Under the pieces are notes generated by a model. The model saw only the letters and a list, made by a program, of their open reading frames with translations, ran no database searches and was not told the DNA's origin. A program made the position numbers and the translations under genes. Below, one piece after another: positions 6,631 through 12,903 of a stretch of DNA of 15,010 bases; position 1 is the first letter of the stretch; each line of letters opens with the position of its first letter. The DNA comes from Aquimarina sp. (GTDB taxonomy: Bacteria > Bacteroidota > Bacteroidia > Flavobacteriales > Flavobacteriaceae), in contig WTKB01000156.1 in assembly GCA_011524575.1 (NCBI GenBank), positions 1-15,010 on the forward strand. The letters are read 5' to 3'.

Positions 6631-7280
6631 TATTTTATTTTTAAGTGTAAACTATTGTTTAAATCTAGTTGTACATGGAGTATATCTTGAATTTGACAAC
6701 TCTCACTACGATTATTCAATGATAAATCAATACTTATAATATCTCCGATTTTTAAACTACATTGCTTTGAAGCTACAGCTATTGCTTCATGTAATTTTTC
6801 TTGAGCATATTCTATATTTTTGATTTTTATTTCTTTTTCGTTAATTCGATAGGTGATGTTTTCCCCATCACTATTTGCATTTTCCTGCTTTCTGAAAAAA
6901 GTATAAAAATCATCTTTATTTTTCCATGACATCACTTGCATAGAAGCATCAAAACCAATTGCTGGCTGCCACGGAAGCCCTTTTTTAGAAAGATCTTTTT
7001 GTAGATCTTTTGCCCAAAAGTCGATACCAATAGTGAGTTTATTATAGTATTTAGATGCAAAAGATGGGGCTATAAACTTTCCAATTTTACAGATTTTAGC
7101 TGTTAAACAGATTCTTACGTGAATATCATTTGAATACTCAGGATAATAAAAAGACTGCCCTTTTGATAATAAGCTGGTATCAGGTTTTATATAAAGTAGT
7201 GTTTTTTGATTAAGATCTGTATTTTCTTCCAAATCAGTTGTCGAGAAATCAGAAAAAGGATACACGCATAGTATTTTCAT
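6630..7280 (-). CDS. Degenerate fumarylacetoacetate hydrolase (FAH) family protein
   Basis: A 216-aa protein that aligns by eye with the FAH/acylpyruvase fold: LLYIKPDTSLL (28-38), YPEYSNDIH (46-54), KIGKFIAPSFASKYY (65-79), LTIGIDFWAKDLQ (82-94), KKGLPWQPAIGFDAS (99-113) and LKIGDIISIDL (176-186). Functional family members bind a divalent metal with two Glu (HxExE) and one Asp. Here the HxExE motif reads HVRIC, so both Glu positions are Arg56 and Cys58; Asp87 remains. The N-terminal GRNYxxH catalytic His motif is absent, the Lys in the usual GLPWEKAK is lost, and the C-terminal GTPAGVG loop is missing. I infer a non-catalytic pseudoenzyme or one with a new role. The frame is open throughout, so it is maintained and not a pseudogene. 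Coupled to the Hpt gene by a 1-nt overlap; a repeat hairpin separates it from the exonuclease gene. Confidence 0.75.
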   Translation of the reverse strand: MKILCVYPFSDFSTTDLEENTDLNQKTLLYIKPDTSLLSKGQSFYYPEYSNDIHVRICLTAKICKIGKFIAPSFASKYYNKLTIGIDFWAKDLQKDLSKKGLPWQPAIGFDASMQVMSWKNKDDFYTFFRKQENANSDGENITYRINEKEIKIKNIEYAQEKLHEAIAVASKQCSLKIGDIISIDLSLNNRSESCQIQDILHVQLDLNNSLHLKIK

Positions 7281-7312
7281 AGATGTATTACTAAATTGAA
7301 ATGTTTTGACTA

Positions 7313-7361
7313 AGAGCTTGTTTAAACTGATTACAGGAAGTAGTGCGTTTAAATAAGCTCT
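7313..7361. repeat. Dispersed palindromic repeat, imperfect copy
   Basis: Left part AGAGCTTGTTTAAACTG (7313-7329) and right part GCGTTTAAATAAGCTCT (7345-7361) form an imperfect inverted repeat around a 15-nt loop. The left 18 bases are identical to 8363-8380. The loop carries GATTACAGGAAGTAGT (7329-7344), matching 8338-8353 at 15 of 16 bases. The right end covers the first two bases of the stop codon of the exonuclease gene as it lies on the plus strand (stop at 7360-7362). Confidence 0.75.
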
Positions 7362-8127
7362 AAGCGTTAAATTTTCTCAATCTGATTGCAGTGAGTATTT
7401 TTTTTGTATATAAAGGGAAATCAGCATTAGAAATCCAGCTGTAATATCCAGGTTCTTTTTCAAAAACTTCCTCAACTACTTTATTTTTGTGTTTACCAAA
7501 AGTAAATACTTCTTGTCCTTTTTTGTTGTATGCAATAAATCCTGCAAAGTCTGCGTTTTTTTTGCGAGTACTAAATTCTGAAAGAAAATTTATATCATTT
7601 TCTAATTCTTCGTATTTCTCTATTTGAGACAGTAATACCTCATAGGTAGCTTCTGTATCTGCTGCCGCACTATGCGCCCCTTCTAAATCTTTGTTACAGT
7701 AAAATTTGTAAGCTGCAATAAGGGTGCGTTGTTCCATTTTATGAAATATATTTTGTACATCTACAGATTTTGATTGTGTCATATCAAAATTTTGATCTGC
7801 ACGAATTAATTCTTCAGCAAGTAATGGAATATCGAATCTATTGGAATTAAAACCTCCTAAATCAGAACCTGAAATAAGCTGATTTACTTCTGCAGCGATT
7901 TGTTTAAAAGTAGGTGCATCTGCTACTTTTTCATCTGTGATTCCATGAATAGCAGTAGTCTCAGCAGGTATAGGTATTTGCGGGTTTACTAGCCAAGTTT
8001 TGGAAGTTTTACTTCCATCTGGGAAAATTTTCAGAATTGAAATCTCAACAATACGATCTTTAGCTATTTGTATGCCTGTAGTTTCCAGATCGAAAAAACA
8101 AATCGGTTTTTTGAGGTTTAATTTCAT
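7360..8127 (-). CDS. DnaQ-like (DEDDh) 3'-5' exonuclease with C-terminal DUF3820-type domain
   Basis: The N-terminal ~170 residues form a proofreading-type exonuclease domain with all five catalytic residues: Asp13 and Glu15 in FFDLETTG, Asp99 in NRFDIPLL, and His152 with Asp157 in AHSAAADTEAT. It resembles the epsilon subunit of DNA polymerase III and related stand-alone nucleases. A charged helical linker (about 168-190) leads to a C-terminal module beginning FAGFIAYNKKG and containing FTFGKHKNKVVEEV and PGYYSWI, the pattern of the small DUF3820 domain that is often joined to such exonucleases. Total 255 aa. Whether it serves replication or RNA/DNA repair cannot be told from sequence; the dedicated epsilon gene may lie elsewhere. 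ATG 8127 is the natural start (MKLNLKKPICFFDLETTG). Upstream is a 318-nt gap without a clear promoter. Confidence 0.92.
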   Translation of the reverse strand: MKLNLKKPICFFDLETTGIQIAKDRIVEISILKIFPDGSKTSKTWLVNPQIPIPAETTAIHGITDEKVADAPTFKQIAAEVNQLISGSDLGGFNSNRFDIPLLAEELIRADQNFDMTQSKSVDVQNIFHKMEQRTLIAAYKFYCNKDLEGAHSAAADTEATYEVLLSQIEKYEELENDINFLSEFSTRKKNADFAGFIAYNKKGQEVFTFGKHKNKVVEEVFEKEPGYYSWISNADFPLYTKKILTAIRLRKFNA

Positions 8128-8445
8128 TGTATAATAGAGGATTTATTTCATCTAAATTATTCAAAAAAATCTGATTTTTTCATTCTATTTCATTCGTAAT
8201 TATTAATAAAACATATTTTTTAGATTAAAGATGTGTTTTAAGCGATATGATTCATGATAGTGATATGTTTTACAGTAATTTTAAGCAAGTATTGCTGTAA
8301 ATCTTTTTTAAAGTGATCTAAAGTTTTAAAAATTTTGGATTATAGGAAGTAGTAGTACCTTTAGAGCTTGTTTAAACTGAATACAAACTGTAATTCAGTT
8401 TAAACAAGCTCTCACTATCTATCTATAATTGTTAGCCGTATATTC
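8128..8445. other. 318-nt intergenic region, AT-rich, no gene seen
   Basis: No open frame of convincing composition is present. It contains an 11-bp hairpin, TTTACAGTAAT (8269-8279) with ATTGCTGTAAA (8291-8301, one G-T pair), followed on the plus strand by a run of six T. It also contains the motif GATTATAGGAAGTAGT (8338-8353) shared with 7329-7344, and a perfect copy of the dispersed palindrome (8363-8412). The exonuclease promoter should lie here, but no exact TAnnTTTG box was found on the minus strand. Confidence 0.6.
8363..8412. repeat. Dispersed palindromic repeat, perfect 20-bp arms
   Basis: AGAGCTTGTTTAAACTGAAT (8363-8382) and its exact reverse complement (8393-8412) enclose a 10-nt loop. 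It begins 33 nt past the stop codon of the E2 gene. No T run follows on either strand, so it is not a standard intrinsic terminator, although the stem is strong. Related copies lie at 1-20, 3146-3172 and 7313-7361. Confidence 0.9.
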
Positions 8446-9858
8446 TTAGAATGGTTCATTGATATCCCAGCTTTCAAGATAGTCTTTGATGAATTTTACA
8501 AACATACCTCCTAGTGCTCCATTAATTATCCTATGGTCATAAGAATGAGATAGTATCAATTTATAACGAATACCGATAAAGTCTCCTTCTGGAGTTTCTA
8601 TAACTGCAGGTACTTTTTGAATGGCTCCAATAGCTAAAATACCCACCTGAGGTTGATTTATAATAGGTGTCCCAAACAAAGTTCCAAAACTACCTATATT
8701 ACTTACAGTGTAAGTGCCCTCTTGTATATCAGTTGGTTTTAAAGCATTTTCACGGGCTTTATTAGCTAATCTGTTCACCTCTTTAGTAATTCCAACTAGG
8801 TTTAATTGATCGGTGTTTTTTATAACAGGAACAATTAAATGACCATCTGGTAGTGCAGTTGCCATTCCTATATTTATGGCTTTTTTCTTTTTAATAGTAT
8901 CTCCTTCCAGAGTACTATTCATTAATGGGAATTTTTTAAGTGCAGCAGCTACTGCTTGAATAAAAACAGGTGTAAATGTGATTTTTTCATGCTCTCTTGT
9001 CATAAAGGCATCTTTCACTTTCTTTCTCCAGTTCCAAAGATTACTAACATCAACTTCTATAAATGATTGTACATGTGCAGATGTTTGTAGTGAACGTGTC
9101 ATGTGTTCGGAGATCAATTTACCCATGCGCGACATAGGCTCGAAAACCTCTTGTAAGGAAGGGTTTGTTGCTTTTTCAGCAGTTTGAACTGGTGATTGTA
9201 AAGTAGGTAATGGTTGGGGAGTGGGTGCTGCAGTAAGTCTGTTTGTTTCTACAAAAGGGGTTACTTTTCTATTTTTTAAAAATTCTAATAGATCGTTTTT
9301 AGTTACCCTACCTTTTAATCCAGTTCCTGTAATACCTTCAAGATCTTTTAAGGTAAGTCCTTCTTGCTGTGCAATACTTCGTATTAATGGCGAATAGTAA
9401 GCAATTTCTCCGCTTGTAGTTACAATTTCTTGTGATTTAATATTTCCAGAAAGTGGATTATTTAACAGTATCGTACTATTTTCTTTTATGGTAGCTTTTG
9501 AAATTTGTTGCTCCAGAATAGCTACACTTTCTTGGAGTTCTGGTGTTGGTTGTTCGCTGTTCTTAGCCTGCTCTTGATTATCAAAGTTGCTTTGCTTTTT
9601 ATCTGTTAAAGAAGTTGCTTCAGTTTCTAAAATAGCGAAGACTTCTCCAATTTTGATGGTATCTCCTGAGTTAAATAATTGTGCTACTAGAATTCCTTCA
9701 TGTTCACTAGGAACATCAGAATCTACTTTATCAGTTGCAATTTCAAGTAAAATATCATCAATTTCTACCTTATCCCCAATGTTTTTCATCCAGTTGATTA
9801 AGGTTGCTTCTGCGATACTTTCTCCCATTGCTGGGAGTTTTAATTCCAATTTTGCCAT
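8446..9858 (-). CDS. 2-oxoacid dehydrogenase complex E2 (dihydrolipoamide acyltransferase)
   Basis: Core enzyme of a pyruvate, branched-chain or related 2-oxoacid dehydrogenase complex; it transfers the acyl group from lipoyl-lysine to CoA. At 470 aa it has one N-terminal lipoyl domain (about 1-80) with Lys44 in EIATDKVDSDVPS as the lipoylation site, a polar linker, a peripheral subunit-binding domain (about 153-197, YYSPLIRSIAQQEG to GRVTKNDLLEF), a Pro/Thr-rich linker (about 205-235) and a catalytic domain (about 238-470). The catalytic motif reads SYDHRIINGALGG: His442 is present, but the Asp usually found four residues later (DHRxxDG) is Asn446. No E1 or E3 gene is nearby, so the substrate class is open; a branched-chain or pyruvate type is likeliest. 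Monocistronic by layout, with its own -7 box upstream and a palindrome downstream. Confidence 0.93.
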   Translation of the reverse strand: MAKLELKLPAMGESIAEATLINWMKNIGDKVEIDDILLEIATDKVDSDVPSEHEGILVAQLFNSGDTIKIGEVFAILETEATSLTDKKQSNFDNQEQAKNSEQPTPELQESVAILEQQISKATIKENSTILLNNPLSGNIKSQEIVTTSGEIAYYSPLIRSIAQQEGLTLKDLEGITGTGLKGRVTKNDLLEFLKNRKVTPFVETNRLTAAPTPQPLPTLQSPVQTAEKATNPSLQEVFEPMSRMGKLISEHMTRSLQTSAHVQSFIEVDVSNLWNWRKKVKDAFMTREHEKITFTPVFIQAVAAALKKFPLMNSTLEGDTIKKKKAINIGMATALPDGHLIVPVIKNTDQLNLVGITKEVNRLANKARENALKPTDIQEGTYTVSNIGSFGTLFGTPIINQPQVGILAIGAIQKVPAVIETPEGDFIGIRYKLILSHSYDHRIINGALGGMFVKFIKDYLESWDINEPF

Positions 9859-9927
9859 AAGTTTGCACTCTAGATTAGCACCGATACTAATAAAAATAAC
9901 TTATCTGTAGATGCTTTTAATACACTG

Positions 9928-9935
9928 CAAATTTA
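9928..9935 (-). promoter_or_regulatory. Candidate E2 promoter, -7 box
   Basis: On the minus strand the bases read TAAATTTG, an exact TAnnTTTG match, with a predicted leader of about 60 nt to the ATG at 9858. A TTG at the usual -33 distance is not seen. Just upstream, 9942-9951 is the palindrome ATCAATTGAT, whose core recurs in the larger palindrome at 9976-10028; this could be an operator. Confidence 0.5.
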
Positions 9936-9975
9936 AGTATTATCAATTGATTTTCTAGAAGATGTTCAAAATCCA

Positions 9976-10028
9976 TATTTATTTTTAAGATCAATTGGTA
10001 TTATACCAATTGATCTTAAAAATAAATA
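9976..10028. terminator. Perfect palindrome with 26-bp arms covering the GT2 stop codon
   Basis: Bases 9976-10001 and 10003-10028 are exact reverse complements around a single T at 10002; the inner part reads CAATTGGTATTATACCAATTG. It includes the last three sense codons and the stop (10016-10018) of the glycosyltransferase gene. On the minus strand the stem ends in a mixed A/T tract that includes five A on one side and five T on the other, so termination is plausible for the SulP-to-GT2 operon. A mobile palindromic (MITE-like) origin is an alternative. Confidence 0.7.
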
Positions 10029-11194
10029 GTCTCTCCTAAACACGAACTACTTACACTTCCTATAACCGTGTAGCTTTTTCGAATCCGAAAGCTATAATTT
10101 AACTCTTTGTTTTTACAAGGGTATTTATTTATAAAGTTGATGACATCTTGGTAGTTATAACTTTCCATGTCGAAAATATAGCATCTTTTAGAGGGATAGT
10201 TATTCTTGCAATTTTGAGTTTTTAGTTGTAAGGGCAGTTGTGATAACTTGATGCCTGTTACGGGTTTTTGTGTGCTATCTTTTAGTCGATGTTGTAATTG
10301 TGGGTTATTACTTATCCAGTAGTAGTGATCGTAAGATGCTGCTTTTGTATGAGGTTTTTGTCTTTTGAAGCTTTGAATCATAGATAGAAGTCGAGTACCT
10401 ATCTGTACTCCAATGTTTAAGCACCATGAATTTCCATAGTGTTTTTTGTAGTAAATGCGCATCGCCTCAAAAAATCGCTTTCGGTATTTTTTGTCTTTAA
10501 TGCCACTTTCGCCTTTAAAGTGTATCACTTTTTCATTTCCTAAATAAAAGTTGTTAAGTTTTAAGTCTTTTTTAAGTCTTATGGATAAGTCAATATCTTC
10601 ACCATACATGAAAAATCGAGGATCAAATCCATTTGCATTGGTATATACTTCACGCTTTAAAAACATAAATGCACCAACAAGCACTTCAACGTTTCCAGAG
10701 TCTTGTTTATTAATGGATTTGCTGTAATAGGGGTATTTTTGGGAACCCCACATTCCTAAAAATTTTGATAGACTTACCAATGGTGTAGGTTCATTGCGTT
10801 TACTTTCTGGAAGAAATACTCCTGAACCATCTATGAGTTGCACACCTAAAGCTCCAAGATTAGCTTGTTTTTTTGCGGTTTGTAAGCATTTAATAAAAGT
10901 AGTTTCTCCAACAACGGTATCGGGGTTTAATATACAGATATATTTTCCTGTAGCTTTTTTAACAGCTTTATTATTAGCCTTAGCAAACCCTTCATTTTTT
11001 TTGTTTTGAATAAAAATTACTTCTGGAAAATGAGTGGTAATCATTTTATCTACTGCTTGTGTAGAGGCATTATCAATCACAATAATCTCCGAAGGTATCG
11101 CAACTAATGCACGATGTACGCTATCTAAGCACAAGTGTAAAAAATCTGGTGCGTTGTAACTAAGTATAACTATTGAAAGTTCTATTTCCACCAA
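10016..11194 (-). CDS. Family 2 glycosyltransferase
   Basis: A GT-A fold transferase, 392 aa, similar to rhamnosyltransferase-like GT2 proteins that add sugars to surface polysaccharide; cytosolic face of the inner membrane. The motifs are ELSIVILSYN (5-14), IVIDNAST (38-45, UDP/TDP-sugar binding Asp41), NEGFAKANN (67-75), the DxD-like LNPDTVV (89-95, Asp92), VGAFMFLKREVY (173-184) and FFMYGEDIDLSIRL (194-207) with the likely catalytic acidic residues. A weakly hydrophobic segment near 256-276 may bind the membrane. The tail (about 290-392) is a family-typical flavobacterial extension ending in VIGSVSSSCLGETIYF. The first codon is TTG 11194 with GTG 11191 next; no ATG is available near the conserved start, so initiation is non-canonical. 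It lies 7 nt after recR. Acceptor and donor cannot be named. Confidence 0.87.
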   Translation of the reverse strand: MVEIELSIVILSYNAPDFLHLCLDSVHRALVAIPSEIIVIDNASTQAVDKMITTHFPEVIFIQNKKNEGFAKANNKAVKKATGKYICILNPDTVVGETTFIKCLQTAKKQANLGALGVQLIDGSGVFLPESKRNEPTPLVSLSKFLGMWGSQKYPYYSKSINKQDSGNVEVLVGAFMFLKREVYTNANGFDPRFFMYGEDIDLSIRLKKDLKLNNFYLGNEKVIHFKGESGIKDKKYRKRFFEAMRIYYKKHYGNSWCLNIGVQIGTRLLSMIQSFKRQKPHTKAASYDHYYWISNNPQLQHRLKDSTQKPVTGIKLSQLPLQLKTQNCKNNYPSKRCYIFDMESYNYQDVINFINKYPCKNKELNYSFRIRKSYTVIGSVSSSCLGETIYF

Positions 11195-11201
11195 GAGAAG
11201 C

Positions 11202-11819
11202 TTACATTTTTAAGGATTGTTCTAGTGGTATTCTATGAAGAATACTTCTGCCAAGAGTTATTTGATCTGCATATTCAATCTCATCATTTACACCAATACC
11301 TCTTGCAATCGAAGTCATTTTTATAGGGAATTTTTTCAGTTGATTATAGATGTAAAAATTAGTGGTATCTCCTTCCATAGATGCACTTAAAGCAAAGATA
11401 AGTTCAGATATTTCATGGTTTTTAACACGTTCTATAAGTTCTGGGATTTTTAAATCATGAGGCCCAATTCCATCCATAGGGCTAATTTTTCCTCCTAGGA
11501 CATGATATACTCCTTTAAACTGACTGGTACTCTCGATAGCCATTACATCCCTAATATCTTCTACTACACAAACCAAATTATGGTCACGCAATGGGTTTTG
11601 GCAAATATCACACAGTTCTACATCACTGATATTATAACAAGATTTGCAGTATTTGATATGTTCTCGAACCTCAGCAATAGCACTGGAAAGATGCTTGGCT
11701 TGGTCTTTAGGTTGTCGTAATAAATGCAGTACAAGCCTCAGTGCAGATCGTTTTCCAATACCAGGAAGTAAAGCAATTTCTGAGACCGCACGTTCTACTA
11801 ATTTTGATGAAAATTCCAT
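11202..11819 (-). CDS. recR: Recombination mediator protein RecR
   Basis: Works with RecO and RecF to load RecA on gapped, SSB-coated DNA. At 205 aa it is standard length. Domains in order: N-terminal helix-hairpin-helix ([18 protein letters not shown], 17-34), a four-cysteine zinc finger (Cys58, Cys61, Cys70, Cys73), a Toprim domain starting at [14 protein letters not shown] (about 83-96), and a C-terminal segment with [16 protein letters not shown] (Walker-B-like) and LGRSIL. ATG 11819 is clear. It lies 18 nt after fabH and 7 nt before the glycosyltransferase, so it is inside an operon with functionally unrelated genes. Confidence 0.97.
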   Translation of the reverse strand: MEFSSKLVERAVSEIALLPGIGKRSALRLVLHLLRQPKDQAKHLSSAIAEVREHIKYCKSCYNISDVELCDICQNPLRDHNLVCVVEDIRDVMAIESTSQFKGVYHVLGGKISPMDGIGPHDLKIPELIERVKNHEISELIFALSASMEGDTTNFYIYNQLKKFPIKMTSIARGIGVNDEIEYADQITLGRSILHRIPLEQSLKM

Positions 11820-11837
11820 GGAATGATATTTCTGATT

Positions 11838-12866
11838 TTACCATTTAATTACAGCACTTGCCCAAGTAAATCCACTACCAAATGCTGCTAGTACTACGAT
11901 AGTTCCTTTTTTAATGTAGCCTTCTTCAAAAGCTTCTGTTAGTGCAATAGGAATTGAAGCTGCTGTAGTATTACCGTATTTTTGAATATTATTAAATACT
12001 TGGTGGTCTTTTAAATCAAATTTTTTCTGAATGAATTGAGCAATTCTCAAATTGGCTTGATGAGGTACTAAAAGATCAATGTCTTTTGCAGTAAGTTGGT
12101 TAGCCACTAAACCTTCATTGATTACTTCTGAAAATCGAGCAACTGCATTTTTGAAAACGAGTTGCCCATTCATATAAGGATAGTAATCAATAGGGGCTTT
12201 AGGGTCTCTTTTTAAGTTTTTTTCCTCTACTATGATTTGATCTACCCAATGAGAAGTACTCGGACCAATAAGTGCTAATTCTTTGGCAAATGCACCCTCA
12301 CTATGTAAGTGTGTAGATAGTACACCTGTATTATCTTCTTCTGTATTTCTACTAAGTATTGCGGCTCCTGCACCATCTCCAAAAAGCACAGACACCGAGC
12401 GTCCACGAGTAGTCATGTCTAATCCGCCACTGTGGTTTTCACTACCTATTACAAGTATGTTTTTGTACATACCTGTTTTTATATATTGGTCTGCCACAGA
12501 AAGTGCGTAAATAAAACCACTACATTGGTTACGAACATCTAATGCGGGTACTGTTGGTAAGTTCAAAAGATCTTGTACTTGTACGCCACAACCTGGGAAA
12601 AAATAATCAGGGCTAAGTGTTGCAAATACAATGAGTTCGATGTCTTCTTTGGCAATACCTGCACGCTCAATGGCAATTTTGGCAGCTTTTGCTCCCATTA
12701 TAGCTGTAGAGTTACCATCACCTTTTTTAATATGACGTCGTTCTTTGATTCCTGTGCGTTCTTGAATCCAAGCATCAGAAGTATCCATTATTTTGGAAAG
12801 ATCTGCATTAGTTACCGTGTTTTCGGGAACATACTTGCCAAGTCCTGTGATTTTTGAAGTGTACAA
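11838..12866 (-). CDS. fabH: Beta-ketoacyl-ACP synthase III, TTG start
   Basis: Condenses an acyl-CoA primer with malonyl-ACP to begin fatty acid synthesis. It is a thiolase-fold enzyme of 342 aa with an intact catalytic triad: Cys115 in RNQCSGF, His269 in VPHQANLRI and Asn299 in YGNTTAASIP. Other landmarks are DAWIQERTGIKERR (31-44), FGDGAGAAIL (162-171) and the C-terminal GSGFTWASAVI. The start is TTG 12866, giving MYTSKITGLGKYVP, which matches the N-terminus I know from flavobacterial relatives. An in-frame TAA lies 12 nt upstream with no ATG between, and the first internal ATG (residue 27) would cut into the core. A 37-nt gap separates it from the SulP gene. Many flavobacteria have a second copy near plsX; whether this is the main copy cannot be seen. 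Symbol given by family. Confidence 0.93.
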   Translation of the reverse strand: MYTSKITGLGKYVPENTVTNADLSKIMDTSDAWIQERTGIKERRHIKKGDGNSTAIMGAKAAKIAIERAGIAKEDIELIVFATLSPDYFFPGCGVQVQDLLNLPTVPALDVRNQCSGFIYALSVADQYIKTGMYKNILVIGSENHSGGLDMTTRGRSVSVLFGDGAGAAILSRNTEEDNTGVLSTHLHSEGAFAKELALIGPSTSHWVDQIIVEEKNLKRDPKAPIDYYPYMNGQLVFKNAVARFSEVINEGLVANQLTAKDIDLLVPHQANLRIAQFIQKKFDLKDHQVFNNIQKYGNTTAASIPIALTEAFEEGYIKKGTIVVLAAFGSGFTWASAVIKW

Positions 12867-12903
12867 AATAAGTAGTACTTAATTTTAAATATATCTATTA
12901 TTA

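Noticed and set aside
8128..8445. A decayed gene or small protein in the intergenic region
   Set aside because: No frame longer than a few dozen codons has plausible composition, and I see no family motif on either strand.
9587..9910. Plus-strand open frame of 107 aa over the E2 N-terminus
   Set aside because: It is antisense to the lipoyl domain coding sequence, shows no conserved features, and arises from the low stop frequency in the complement of this gene.
10016..10080. GT2 C-terminus as a product of repeat insertion (a short GGAAGT likeness to the 7329 and 8338 module)
   Set aside because: The likeness is only about ten bases, and the IGSxSS...GExI tail resembles the normal C-terminus of flavobacterial GT2 proteins. 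Only the last few codons lie in the palindrome.
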